Shown one piece after another: positions 26,127-36,760 of a stretch of DNA of 64,000 bases. The notes under the pieces were generated by a model. The model ran no database searches and was not told the origin of the DNA. It worked only from the letters and a program-made list of their open reading frames with translations. The stretch is taken from the NCBI RefSeq assembly GCF_000745235.1, contig NZ_JQNL01000001.1, positions 2,901,001-2,965,000 on the forward strand, in the 5' to 3' direction. Both the position numbers and the translations under genes were made by a program. Every line of letters starts with the position of its first letter. Position 1 is the stretch's first letter. This DNA comes from Luteibacter mycovicinus. GTDB taxonomy: Bacteria; Pseudomonadota; Gammaproteobacteria; Xanthomonadales; Rhodanobacteraceae.

Positions 26127-27053
26127 CTAATAAATCTTCGGCTCACCCGGCGGCCGCGTCTTGAACCGCTTATGCACCCACAGGTATTGCTCAGGCGCCT
26201 CACGCGCCATCTGCTCGATCTGTGCATTCACCCGCTCGGTATCGCGCGCGGCATCGTCGCTGGGAAAATCCTCAAGCGGCGCGCCGAGGCGCATGGCGTA
26301 GCCCGCGTCTCCCGGCAGGCGCCGGTGATAGAACGGAATCACCAGCGCGTTGGAGAGGCGCGCCAGGTGATGCGTGGCCGTGATGGTCGCGGCCGGCACG
26401 CCGAAGAACGGCACGAAGACGTTGTCCTTGCTGCGCATGTCCTGGTCGGGCGCATACCAGAGCGTGCCGCCGGCCTTCAGGTAGCGCACGGTGCCACGGA
26501 TATCGTCCTTGTCGAACATCGCATCCGCGTAGTGCAGGCGCGAGCGCAGCACCGCGAATTCGAACACCTCCGAATCCATGCGGCGGTACATGCCCGCGAT
26601 GCGGATGCGTGAGGAGACGAGGCGCGCGCTCAGTTCGAGGTGCGAGAAATGTCCGCCGACCAGGAGCACGCCACGGCCGGCGGCGCGTGCGGCTTCCAGG
26701 TGTTCGAGCCCGTCGACCGTGACGGGGACCTTCGCGATCGCGCGATCCGAGCCCATCCAGCCCAGTGCGAATTCGGCCAGCATCATGCCGACGTCGCACA
26801 GATTGGCCCGAACCAGCGCCTTCTGTGCCGCCGGATCCAGCTCCGGAAAGCAGAGGGCGATGTTGGTCGCGGCGATGCGCCGCCGTTCGGGGTTCAGGTG
26901 CAGGGCCAGGCGGCCCGCCATGCGTCCGAGGCGCATCAGCCAGCGGAAGGGCAGGTGGGCGATAAGCCAGATGAAGCCGACGCCGAGCCACGCCGGCCAG
27001 TGGCGGGGCGTAAGAAGCTGGCGCGTCAGGGTAGGGCGGGTCATACCAGGCAT
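26127..27053 (-). CDS. LpxL/HtrB-family lipid A acyltransferase
   Basis: A 308-residue late acyltransferase that adds a secondary acyl chain to Kdo2-lipid IVA at the inner membrane. An N-terminal hydrophobic anchor (about 18-40) precedes the HxxxxE-type catalytic motif in GGHFSHLELSARL; MYRRMDSEVFE and WYAPDQDMRSKDNVFVPFFG are family signatures. Two starts, 27053 and 27044, are close together and neither has a clear ribosome site. A TACAAT element at 27067-27062 sits very close to the start. It diverges from waaA, so both last steps of Kdo-lipid A assembly are side by side. Confidence 0.92.
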   Translation of the reverse strand: MPGMTRPTLTRQLLTPRHWPAWLGVGFIWLIAHLPFRWLMRLGRMAGRLALHLNPERRRIAATNIALCFPELDPAAQKALVRANLCDVGMMLAEFALGWMGSDRAIAKVPVTVDGLEHLEAARAAGRGVLLVGGHFSHLELSARLVSSRIRIAGMYRRMDSEVFEFAVLRSRLHYADAMFDKDDIRGTVRYLKAGGTLWYAPDQDMRSKDNVFVPFFGVPAATITATHHLARLSNALVIPFYHRRLPGDAGYAMRLGAPLEDFPSDDAARDTERVNAQIEQMAREAPEQYLWVHKRFKTRPPGEPKIY

Positions 27054-27118
27054 GTCCGCCCATTGTAGCGAATGGGCGCGGCTATACTGACCGGTCACGG
27101 GTCAACCCAGGGAATCGC

Positions 27119-28390
27119 GTGCTGCTGCGCCTGCTCTACAACTTCGCGATGTACCTGTTCACACCGCTGGTGATGCTGCGTCTGATGGCGCGTGGCATGC
27201 GCTACGGCGACTACCACGTGCGCTGGCGCGAGCGCTTCGGTCGCTTCCGCGAACCGCGCCTCGCCGGCTGCCTCTGGGTGCACGCGGTATCGGTAGGTGA
27301 GGTCAATGCCGCGGAACCGCTGGTGAAAGCGCTGATGGAGGCTTATCCGCAGGCGCCGATGCTGGTCACCACGGTGACCCCGACCGGCTCCGAACGCGTG
27401 CGTCAGCTGTTCGGCAGCAGCGTCCACAGCGTGTACCTGCCGTACGATCTGCCGTTCGCCGTGAAGCGCTTCCTGCGCAGTACGCGCCCGCGGCTGGCGA
27501 TCATCGTCGAAACGGAAATCTGGCCGAACCTGTATTTCGCCTGCCGCAAGCACGGCATTCCGCTGCTGATCGCCAATGCCCGGTTATCCGAGCGATCGCT
27601 GCGCGGCTACGCGCGCATGAGCTCCCTCGTCCGCCGCGCCCTGCGCTGCGTCAGTCATATCGCCGCACAGTCCCGCACCGATGCCGCGCGCTATCGGCTG
27701 CTCGGTGCGGAGCCCAGCCAGCTCACGGTCTGCGGCAACCTCAAGTTCGACATGCCGGTGCCGGACACGGCGTTGCAGGCGGGCCTGGCCATGCGCGAGG
27801 CATGGGGCACGGGGCGTCCGGTCTGGATCGCCGCCAGCACGCACGAAGGCGAGGAAATGTGCGTCCTCGAGGCTCACCTCGCGGTGATGCGCCGGCTGCC
27901 GGATGCGCTGCTGCTGATCGCACCCCGTCACCCTGAGCGGTTCAAGGCCGTCGAGGCATCCGTCCGCAGCCTGGGCTTCCAGGTGGGAACGCGCAGCGGC
28001 GATGACATTCCCGGTCATTCCACGCAGTGCTTCGTCATCGATTCGATGGGCGAACTGCTGCGTTTCTTCGCGTCGGCCGATGTCGCCTTCGTCGGTGGCA
28101 GCCTGGTGTCCATCGGTGGACACAACGTCCTGGAGCCCGCCGCACTGAACAAGCCGGTGCTTGTCGGGCCTTATACGTACAACTTCGAGGAAATCACGCA
28201 GGCCCTGCTCGATGAAGGCGGCGGTCAGCGGGTGAAGGACGGCGACGAGCTGGGCGAGCAGGTGCTGGCCCTGCTTCGGGACAAAGACCGCCGGGAGATC
28301 ATGGGAAACCGCGCTCGCCACGTCTTCGACAGCGAGCGCGGATCCGTGGGCAAGGTGATGGCGCTGGTGGATACCCTGCTTCAGGAGTGA
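27119..28390 (+). CDS. waaA: 3-deoxy-D-manno-octulosonic acid (Kdo) transferase
   Basis: Transfers Kdo from CMP-Kdo to lipid IVA at the inner membrane. The 423-residue protein has an N-terminal membrane anchor, LWVHAVSVGEVNAAEPLVKA with the catalytic glutamate, the conserved VETEIWPNLYFACRKHGIPL, and the C-terminal FVGGSLVSIGGHNVLEPAAL donor site. The GTG start follows AGGGA, and a TATACT -10 element is at 27083-27088. The next gene is convergent with 4 bases between stops. Confidence 0.95.
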   Translation: MLLRLLYNFAMYLFTPLVMLRLMARGMRYGDYHVRWRERFGRFREPRLAGCLWVHAVSVGEVNAAEPLVKALMEAYPQAPMLVTTVTPTGSERVRQLFGSSVHSVYLPYDLPFAVKRFLRSTRPRLAIIVETEIWPNLYFACRKHGIPLLIANARLSERSLRGYARMSSLVRRALRCVSHIAAQSRTDAARYRLLGAEPSQLTVCGNLKFDMPVPDTALQAGLAMREAWGTGRPVWIAASTHEGEEMCVLEAHLAVMRRLPDALLLIAPRHPERFKAVEASVRSLGFQVGTRSGDDIPGHSTQCFVIDSMGELLRFFASADVAFVGGSLVSIGGHNVLEPAALNKPVLVGPYTYNFEEITQALLDEGGGQRVKDGDELGEQVLALLRDKDRREIMGNRARHVFDSERGSVGKVMALVDTLLQE

Positions 28391-28394
28391 AGGG

Positions 28395-28988
28395 TCAGTC
28401 CCTCTGGTTCCCGGCGTCGAGGCCGGAATTGCAGGCGAACCGGGCTTCCACCTGCGGCGTCGCGTTGGGCCGGTTGTCGACATGAGTGCTCATGAAGCGA
28501 ACGCGGCGAGCCTGGTCCAGGCACGTCTTGTATACCAGTTCGCGGACGGCCCGATAGGCCGCGTGCGGCTCGCCGCTCGCCTGGGCAAGCCCCGTCGACG
28601 GACCCAGGCCATCACCGGTGACGATCGCCGCCGCGGGCATCGGGCCCTCCTTGATCCGATCGGCGAAGGGATCCTCGGCAACGCGGCAGGTGGCATAGGC
28701 GTTCACCCGTACGCCGCCTTCGCGCGTGTCGTAATAACTGCGCTTGAACCCGTCGTGGTACTCGGTGACGTAGCCGCCGCGCACATCGCAGTTGTCCATG
28801 GCGCTGGTCCAGACCGTGGCATATGGCGCAACGACGTCGCCGAGAACACCTTTGGCCCGGACGTCGTATTCGAACGACGTGGCGCTCGCGTATTCGACCA
28901 CCTTGAGCCGGTGGTTCGTCGGGGAGGCCGGCGACGCATGGGCTAAGCCAGTGCTCGCCAGCAGGCCGACGATGATAAATCCCTTCAT
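28395..28988 (-). CDS. Secreted protein of unknown function
   Basis: I do not recognise this 197-residue protein. It has a signal peptide (MKGFIIVGLLASTGLAHASP, cleavage near 19). The mature part has four cysteines (MDNCDVRGG, YATCRVAED, KTCLDQ, FACNSGLD), enough for two disulfides, and no membrane segment. AGGAAGAA precedes the start. It stands alone between waaA (convergent) and the tolC terminator, so it probably has its own promoter. Confidence 0.75.
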   Translation of the reverse strand: MKGFIIVGLLASTGLAHASPASPTNHRLKVVEYASATSFEYDVRAKGVLGDVVAPYATVWTSAMDNCDVRGGYVTEYHDGFKRSYYDTREGGVRVNAYATCRVAEDPFADRIKEGPMPAAAIVTGDGLGPSTGLAQASGEPHAAYRAVRELVYKTCLDQARRVRFMSTHVDNRPNATPQVEARFACNSGLDAGNQRD

Positions 28989-29100
28989 GGTTCTTCCTTG
29001 GTTCCGAGGCCCGGTTGGGCCCGGCCATCTTCGTCGGGCAGCAGGTTCGTCGGAGTCAGCGCCGCCCGTGCGATCGTGTGGGGCGTGTCCGCCAAAGAGC

Positions 29101-29128
29101 AAAAAAAACGGGCCGCGAGGGCCCGTTT
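29101..29128 (-). terminator. Intrinsic terminator of the pcm-like/tolC unit
   Basis: On the minus strand, AAACGGGCC pairs with GGCCCGTTT around a 5-base loop and continues into eight T, about 28 bases after the tolC stop. Confidence 0.88.
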
Positions 29129-29155
29129 CTTATTCTTCCCCCGAAAGGAAAGTCG

Positions 29156-30508
29156 TTACTGCAGCAGCGCGTTGATCGCCTCGAGGTCCTTCACATCCAC
29201 GGTCCCGGCCGTCTGCTTGAGCAGCAGCTTGTCGAGAATGAACTGATGGCGGGCCTGCGAGTAGTCGCTGAGCGACGAGGTCAGGTTCTGCTGGGCGATC
29301 AGCACGTCGACGATGGTGCGCGTGCCGACTTCGAAGCCGGCCTGCGTCGCGTCGCGCGCGCTTTCCGAAGAGGCGACGGCGGCCTTGGTGGCCTCCACCT
29401 TGCTGATACCGGCGACCACCGAGCGGTAGTAGTTCAGCGTGTCGCGGACGACCTGACGACGGGTGCTTTCCAGGGAGTCCTGGGCGGCATCGCGCTGGTA
29501 GATCGACTGACGAACGCGTGACTGCGTGGCGCCGCCGGAGAAGATCGGCACGCTGAGCGTCAGGCCGACGCTGGTGCCGCCGCGACCGTTGCCCGAGACA
29601 CGGTTCAGGGCGTTCGTCGCCGGGCTGCCCGCATTCTGCGTCCAGGAGGTGCTCTTGCTGTAACCGGCACTCGCGTCGATGGTCGGCAGATGACTCGCGC
29701 GGGCGGAGGAAATGCTGTGCTCCGCCGAGTCGACGTTGTACTGCGACGCGAGGATGCTCGGGTTGCTCTTGACCGCTTCGGCGACCCAGGCCTTCGGATC
29801 GTTGGGCGACGGGGCGTCCATGGGCAGGTCTTCGCGAAGTTTCTTCAGATTGTCCGCCGGCTTGCCGGTGATCTGGGTCAGTGCTTCACGCGAATCCGCC
29901 AGGGTGTTCTCGGCGGTGATGACGGCGGCGACCGAGGTGTCGTGCTGGGCCTTGGCGTCCTGCACGTCGGTGATCGCGGACAGGCCGACGTCGAAACGCT
30001 GCTGGGCCTGCTCGAGCTGACGAGCGAGCGCCTGCTCGTTGGCCTTGGCGAAGGTCAGGGCGTCGTCGTTGGTCAGGACCTGAAAATAGGCCGTGGCCAC
30101 GCGCGTGGAGAGCTGCTGCAAAGCGGCTTCGTACGTGGCGTCCTGTGCCTGCGACGACGACTTGGCGGCCTTCAGATCGGCGTACCTGCTGAAGTCGAGC
30201 ACGCTCTGGGTGACCGTGGCCGACTCGCTGCGCGTGCGGGTATGGCCGAGGTCCGTGCCCGTGGTCGTGTCGCGATCCGGACCATTCTGATCCGTCTGGG
30301 TGATACCCAGCTGCGCGCTGATCTGCGGGAGCAGCAGCGCACGGCTTTGTACGACGGTTTCACCCGTGGCGAGACGGGTGGAATCGGCCTGCGACAGCAC
30401 CGGATCGTTGGCCCGGGCCTGGCGGTAGGCGTCGAGCAGGTCTTCAGCGTGGCTCGCGAACGGCGTCGCGGCCAGTGCCAGCGCGACGGTGAGCAGCTTC
30501 AAGCGCAT
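29156..30508 (-). CDS. tolC: TolC-family outer membrane efflux channel
   Basis: Outer-membrane tunnel protein for type I secretion and multidrug efflux. The 450-residue protein has a signal peptide ending SHAE (about 21), two repeated OEP domains, and long helical stretches such as LSQADSTRLATGETVVQSRA and AALQQLSTRVATAYFQVLT; the second repeat has FEVGTRTIVDVLIAQQNL. It follows the methyltransferase gene by 34 bases on the same strand, an arrangement frequent in the order. No adaptor or pump gene adjoins it. Confidence 0.94.
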   Translation of the reverse strand: MRLKLLTVALALAATPFASHAEDLLDAYRQARANDPVLSQADSTRLATGETVVQSRALLLPQISAQLGITQTDQNGPDRDTTTGTDLGHTRTRSESATVTQSVLDFSRYADLKAAKSSSQAQDATYEAALQQLSTRVATAYFQVLTNDDALTFAKANEQALARQLEQAQQRFDVGLSAITDVQDAKAQHDTSVAAVITAENTLADSREALTQITGKPADNLKKLREDLPMDAPSPNDPKAWVAEAVKSNPSILASQYNVDSAEHSISSARASHLPTIDASAGYSKSTSWTQNAGSPATNALNRVSGNGRGGTSVGLTLSVPIFSGGATQSRVRQSIYQRDAAQDSLESTRRQVVRDTLNYYRSVVAGISKVEATKAAVASSESARDATQAGFEVGTRTIVDVLIAQQNLTSSLSDYSQARHQFILDKLLLKQTAGTVDVKDLEAINALLQ

Positions 30509-30542
30509 GGTTTCGCCTCGTGGGTGATGGGAGATCTTTGGG

Positions 30543-31202
30543 TCAAAGCACGAAGCGCTTCACCGGCGCGGCATGCGCCAGGTAAGGAAGGTCCGTTTCA
30601 AACAGCGATTCCTCGCGATAGCGGCCGTCACCCTCGTGGGTGAGGAGGACCGCCGTCTGAGCGGGGGAATTGCCGCGTATGACGAACATGCGCCCGCCCG
30701 GCTTGAGCCAGCGCACGAATTTTTCGGGAACCGCATGGACGGCGCCCGTGACCACGACGGCATCGAAAACGCCCGTCGGCTGGTAGCCGTTGACGGCTTC
30801 GGCGGTTTCCACCGTGGCGTTGACCACCGAGGCGGCGGCCAGGCGCTCGCGGGCGGCGTCGACGAAGTCGGCGTGCATGTCGATGCTGGTCACCTTGCCG
30901 GCGAGGCGGGCGAGGCAAGCCGTCAGGAAGCCCGAGCCGGTACCGATTTCCAGCACCTCGTCGGTCTTCTTCAGTTCCAGGGCCTGCAGCACGCGACCCT
31001 CGACCACCGGCTTCATCATCACTTCGCCATGGCCCAGCGGCAGGGTCAGGTCGGCGAAGGCGACATTACGGTGGGACGGCGCGACGAAATCTTCGCGACG
31101 GACGCCCTTCAGCGTCTCCAGGACGTCGGCATCGAGGACTTCCCAGGGACGAACCTGGTTCTCGACCATGTTCTGACGTGCCTGCTCGAAATTCATCGCC
31201 AT
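30543..31202 (-). CDS. Protein-L-isoaspartate O-methyltransferase-like protein
   Basis: A 219-residue SAM-dependent methyltransferase of the Pcm family. The SAM motif VLEIGTGSGFLTACLARLAG is clear, with the acidic residue in VTSIDMHADFV and AVVVTGAVHAVPEKFV following. Pcm proteins repair isoaspartate, but this subgroup near tolC lacks the full substrate motif of true Pcm, so the substrate is open. It heads the tolC transcription unit. Confidence 0.85.
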   Translation of the reverse strand: MAMNFEQARQNMVENQVRPWEVLDADVLETLKGVRREDFVAPSHRNVAFADLTLPLGHGEVMMKPVVEGRVLQALELKKTDEVLEIGTGSGFLTACLARLAGKVTSIDMHADFVDAARERLAAASVVNATVETAEAVNGYQPTGVFDAVVVTGAVHAVPEKFVRWLKPGGRMFVIRGNSPAQTAVLLTHEGDGRYREESLFETDLPYLAHAAPVKRFVL

Positions 31203-31563
31203 GGTTTTTGGATCCCGTACGAAAAGCTGAAAAAGGTTCGAAAGGATAAGCGCTTAGCGCCCGTTTTCCCAATGTTGCCAAGGCTGCGGGTGCGCCACCG
31301 CCCGAGCTAAGTGCCGGAAGTCACCGGACCGGGCTGACGGAAGTCATGCCTGACCGTGCCTTCACTCGCTGGCGCCTGAACGATGAATGGTGCAAGCCCC
31401 TGAACGCCTTGGGTTTACCCGGGCAGTGGCCCCACTTCATTGTAATCCGCCGCACAGCGCTTCCGTCGTACCGCCACCTTGAGGCTCATGCCGCAGGAGT
31501 GGTGGAAATAACTGAACCGCTGCGTATAATAAAGTCATAATTTCTGTTTGTGAAGGTGCAGCC
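31203..31563. promoter_or_regulatory. Intergenic region with a candidate TetR-gene promoter
   Basis: This 361-base gap separates the divergent methyltransferase and TetR genes. TATAAT at 31525-31530, 33 bases before the tetR start, is a perfect -10 element, but I find no good -35. A direct repeat ATAAT-6-ATAAT surrounds it. A 64-codon frame at 31346 has no ribosome site or family resemblance. I see nothing else. Confidence 0.5.
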
Positions 31564-32229
31564 ATGAACGCCAGCCCGAAAATGAAGAGCCAGGGCCCGG
31601 GGCGTCCCAAGGACATGGAGAAGCGCGCGGCTATCCTGGATGCCGCCAAGGCGCTCTTCACGCAGGGCGGCTTCGCGGGCACCAGCATGGATGCGGTCGC
31701 GGCATCCGCGGGCGTTTCCAAGCTCACCGTGTACAGCCACTTCGGCGACAAGGACAACCTTTTCCGTGAAGTCATCCGTGCGCACGTACAGGAGCGCCTG
31801 CCGGACGACCTGTTCGACTTCAGCCCGGGCGCGGACATCCGCGTCACGCTGACCAACATCGCCAGCCGGCATGCGGCGATGGAGACCAACACCGAGTCCG
31901 TCGGTACGTTCCGCGCGATTCTTTCCGATTGCCAGTCGGGCGGTAATCCGCGTTTCGGTCGCCTGGTCTGGGAGGAAGGCCCGGCACGTATGCACAAGCT
32001 GGTGATGCGCCTGCTCGAGGGCGCCACCTCGCGCGGTCAGCTCGATATCGTCGACATTTCCCGTGCGACCACGCAGTTCCTCGCGCTGCTCAAGGGCGAC
32101 CTGCTCATCCGGCGCCTGTTTGGCTGCGAAGACTGCGCCGTGCAGTTCGGCGAGGAGGTCAAGGCCAATGCCCTGGCGGCCGTCGACATGTTCCTCCGCG
32201 CCTATGAGCCGCGCTCGTCCCAGGGCTGA
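31564..32229 (+). CDS. TetR-family transcriptional regulator
   Basis: A 221-residue repressor-type protein. The N-terminal helix-turn-helix spans about 22-68 (ILDAAKALFTQGGFAGTSMD and VSKLTVYSHFGDKDNLFREV); the C-terminal domain (about 80-215) resembles AefR-like/TetR_C members. It is divergent from the pcm-like/tolC unit, a common position for an efflux regulator, so control of tolC is a fair guess. GAAGG precedes the start. Confidence 0.92.
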   Translation: MNASPKMKSQGPGRPKDMEKRAAILDAAKALFTQGGFAGTSMDAVAASAGVSKLTVYSHFGDKDNLFREVIRAHVQERLPDDLFDFSPGADIRVTLTNIASRHAAMETNTESVGTFRAILSDCQSGGNPRFGRLVWEEGPARMHKLVMRLLEGATSRGQLDIVDISRATTQFLALLKGDLLIRRLFGCEDCAVQFGEEVKANALAAVDMFLRAYEPRSSQG

Positions 32230-32268
32230 GCGCTCGCTTCCCGCCCCGCTTCGTGGTTGAATCGCCCT

Positions 32269-34287
<2,019 letters not shown>

Positions 34288-34350
34288 CGGCGTGGCCGGG
34301 TGCCTGCGCCGGCAGGCCCCAACCCGGTGGCCTACCCCGCAAACCCTTCA

Positions 34351-34369
34351 CCCCGCCTTCCCGGCGGGG
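34351..34369 (+). terminator. Hairpin after thiC
   Basis: CCCCGCC and GGCGGGG form a 7-bp stem with a 5-base loop, 63 bases after the stop. Only CCCTT follows, so it is a weak terminator. Confidence 0.45.
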
Positions 34370-34420
34370 CCCTTAACGTCTCCGGCCATACCTGAACCCA
34401 CTCTCCCAGGAGACCAGGCC

Positions 34421-35011
34421 ATGGCCAGCAGCAAGCCTTTCATCAGCGATATTGAGAACATCCGTAAGCGTGCGCGTCAGCACATCGACGACGGCGCGGT
34501 GACCGCGGGCTATCGCGCCGATCGCGAAACGGTGATCAAACTGCTCAATGAAGCCCTCGCGACGGAGATCGTCTGCGTGCTTCGCTACAAGTTCCATTAC
34601 TACATGGCACCGGGTATTCATTCGCAGAGCGTCAAGTCGGAGTTCCTGGAACACGCCAACGAGGAACAGGGCCACGCCGACCGCATCGCCGAGCGCATCA
34701 CCCAGCTCGACGGTACGCCCAATTTCAATCCGGAAGGCCTGCTTTCCCGCAGCCACGCCGATTATGTCGAGGGCACCACGCTGGTCGACATGATCAAGGA
34801 AGACCTGATCGCCGAGCGCATCGCCATCGACAGCTACCGTGAGATCGTCACGTACATCGGCGACGACGACCCGACCACGCGCCGCATCATGGAAGACATC
34901 CTTGCGCAGGAAGAAGAGCACGCCGAGGACATGGCGACGCTGCTGGAGAACCTCGGCGCCAAGGGCGAGCCGACGACGACCTGGGAACCCTCGAACCCCT
35001 CCGCGCACTGA
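34421..35011 (+). CDS. Ferritin-like (bacterioferritin-type) diiron protein
   Basis: A 196-residue four-helix ferritin-like protein. Metal ligands fit the diiron pattern: ATEIVCVLRYKFHYY (helix 1 Glu), EFLEHANEEQGHADRIAERI (Glu and ExxH), DLIAERIAIDSYREI (Glu), and EDILAQEEEHAEDM (ExxH). Such proteins oxidise and store iron or consume peroxide. The haem-binding Met of true bacterioferritin is not evident. AGGAGA precedes the start; the DUF2333 gene follows 46 bases later. Confidence 0.87.
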   Translation: MASSKPFISDIENIRKRARQHIDDGAVTAGYRADRETVIKLLNEALATEIVCVLRYKFHYYMAPGIHSQSVKSEFLEHANEEQGHADRIAERITQLDGTPNFNPEGLLSRSHADYVEGTTLVDMIKEDLIAERIAIDSYREIVTYIGDDDPTTRRIMEDILAQEEEHAEDMATLLENLGAKGEPTTTWEPSNPSAH

Positions 35012-35057
35012 TTGGGTAAGCTAGGCGCTCACGTTCGCGACGATAAGGAAAGACATC

Positions 35058-36077
35058 ATGAATGCGACCGCCTCACCCGCGCCGACCCCACGTCGGCGCA
35101 ACCCTGTCGGACTGCTGGTCGCCGTGCCGATCGCGATCCTGATCCTCGTCATCCTGTTTTTCATGTGGTGGTGGGACAAGGAGCCGGAACAGTTCGACCC
35201 GGTTACCGTCACCACGGCGCACATGAAAGACATCGGCAGGCCCCTGAGCACCGGTGCCGTCACCACGTATACGCTGATCCGCTCCGTCGACACCCTGATG
35301 GACAAGCGCGGTGGTTACCTCAGCAACGACAAGATGCCGCCGGGCGTGTTCATGGACAACATGCCGAACTGGGAATTCGGTTCGCTGACCGCCTCGCGCG
35401 ACCTGTCGCGCGCGTTGCGCAACGACCTCAGCCGGTCGCAGACGCAGTCCACCGAGGACAAGGATCTGGGCGAGGCCGATCCGCTGCTCAACAGCCCCAA
35501 CGATCGCTGGTTGTTGCCGAGTTCGGAATCGCAGTATTCGAAGGCGGTGGACGATCTGGAGAAGTATCTGGGGCGTCTCAGCGATGCGGAAGACGCCAAC
35601 GCGCACTTCTACGCACGCGCGGATAACCTCGCGGACTACCTGCAGACAGTGTCGGCGCGCCTCGGCTCCCTCTCGCAGCGGCTGTCCGCAGCGGCGGGAC
35701 AGCTCAAGGTGGATGCGGCGCCCAACGCCGACGTCAGCGGCAACGCCGGCCCGGCACGGGCGGTGTACGTCAAGACGCCCTGGAACAAGATCGACGACAA
35801 CTTCTACGAAGCGCGTGGCTACACGTGGGCGTTGCTGGAGCAGCTCAAGGCCATCCGCCACGACTTCGCGCCAATCCTGCGAAGCAAGAATGCGGATGCC
35901 AGTCTGCAGCAGGTGATTCGTGAACTGGAGGAATCGCAGAAGGCGCTCGGCAGCCCGGTGGTGCTCAATGGTTCGCCGTTCGGATTCTTCGCCAACCACT
36001 CGCTGGTGATGGCGAATTACATCTCGCGGGCGAATGCCGCGATCATCGATCTGCGCGGGCTGTTGAACCGCGGGTAA
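35058..36077 (+). CDS. DUF2333-family membrane-anchored protein
   Basis: A 339-residue protein of the DUF2333 family. One N-terminal transmembrane helix (about 16-37, VGLLVAVPIAILILVILFFM) is followed by a mostly helical, presumably periplasmic part with NRG-type family stretches: VDTLMDKRGGYLSNDKMPPG, MDNMPNWEFGSL and FYEARGYTWALLEQLKAI. The function is not known. AAGGAAAG precedes the start. It is the last gene before a REP-like repeat. Confidence 0.85.
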   Translation: MNATASPAPTPRRRNPVGLLVAVPIAILILVILFFMWWWDKEPEQFDPVTVTTAHMKDIGRPLSTGAVTTYTLIRSVDTLMDKRGGYLSNDKMPPGVFMDNMPNWEFGSLTASRDLSRALRNDLSRSQTQSTEDKDLGEADPLLNSPNDRWLLPSSESQYSKAVDDLEKYLGRLSDAEDANAHFYARADNLADYLQTVSARLGSLSQRLSAAAGQLKVDAAPNADVSGNAGPARAVYVKTPWNKIDDNFYEARGYTWALLEQLKAIRHDFAPILRSKNADASLQQVIRELEESQKALGSPVVLNGSPFGFFANHSLVMANYISRANAAIIDLRGLLNRG

Positions 36078-36087
36078 CAAAAACAAT

Positions 36088-36143
36088 GTAGGAGCTCGCC
36101 ATGCGCGCGAACCTGAAACATCGCGCGCAAGGCGCGCTCCTGC
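36088..36143. repeat. REP-like inverted pair between convergent genes
   Basis: GTAGGAGCTCGCCATGCGCG(CGA) at 36088-36110 faces TCGCGCGCAAGGCGCGCTCC(TGC) at 36121-36143, between the DUF2333 gene and ppa. The hairpin it would form lies where both transcripts end. Confidence 0.85.
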
Positions 36144-36164
36144 ATATGTTGCCGACCGTCGTTC

Positions 36165-36698
36165 TTAGTGGTCGGCCTTGTAACGATCCATGCCCGCCAG
36201 AATCTCGGCCTTGGCCTCAGCGGCGCCGACCCAGCCGTCGACCTTGACCCACTTGCCCTTCTCCAGATCCTTGTAGTGCTCGAAGAAGTGGCCGATGCGC
36301 TCCAGCCAGTGGCCGGAAACCTGCTCGATGTCCTTGATGTGCGCGTAGCCCGCGAACACCTTCTCCACCGGAACCACGACGAGCTTCTCGTCGGCGCCGG
36401 CTTCGTCGGTCATCTTCAGCATACCGACCGGGTGGCAACGGATCACCGAGCCCGGGACCAGCGACAGCGGCAGGATCACCAGGGCGTCCAGCGGATCGCC
36501 GTCTCCGCCCAGGGTGCCAGGCACATAGCCGTAGTTGCACGGGTAGCGCATCGGCGTGGAGAGGATGCGGTCGACGAAGATCGCGCCGCTTTCCTTGTCC
36601 ACTTCGTACTTGACCGGCTCGGCGTCCTTGGGGATTTCGATGATGACGTTGATTTCGTCCGGCACATTCTTGCCGGCGGGAACGAGATGCAGACCCAT
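36165..36698 (-). CDS. ppa: Inorganic pyrophosphatase, soluble family I
   Basis: Hydrolyses PPi to phosphate in the cytoplasm, pulling biosynthetic reactions forward. The 177-residue length matches the E. coli hexameric enzyme. Key residues: the metal-binding [10 protein letters not shown] (DxDPxD), [11 protein letters not shown], and the C-terminal [17 protein letters not shown]. The ATG at 36698 gives the family start; the longer frame upstream is shadow of the peptidase gene. Confidence 0.97.
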   Translation of the reverse strand: MGLHLVPAGKNVPDEINVIIEIPKDAEPVKYEVDKESGAIFVDRILSTPMRYPCNYGYVPGTLGGDGDPLDALVILPLSLVPGSVIRCHPVGMLKMTDEAGADEKLVVVPVEKVFAGYAHIKDIEQVSGHWLERIGHFFEHYKDLEKGKWVKVDGWVGAAEAKAEILAGMDRYKADH

Positions 36699-36760
36699 GG
36701 GATTCCTTGACGATTCAGTGGGGTAGAAGAACGGCCGGGTAGCATAAAGCCTTTTGCGGC

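Noticed and set aside
27059..27110. Overlapping divergent promoters for the acyltransferase and waaA genes
   Set aside because: -10 elements exist (TACAAT, TATACT), but no -35 at acceptable spacing, so only the -10 elements are mentioned with the genes.
31346..31540. A 64-codon frame in the gap before the TetR gene
   Set aside because: No ribosome site, no known family, and it runs into the tetR promoter.
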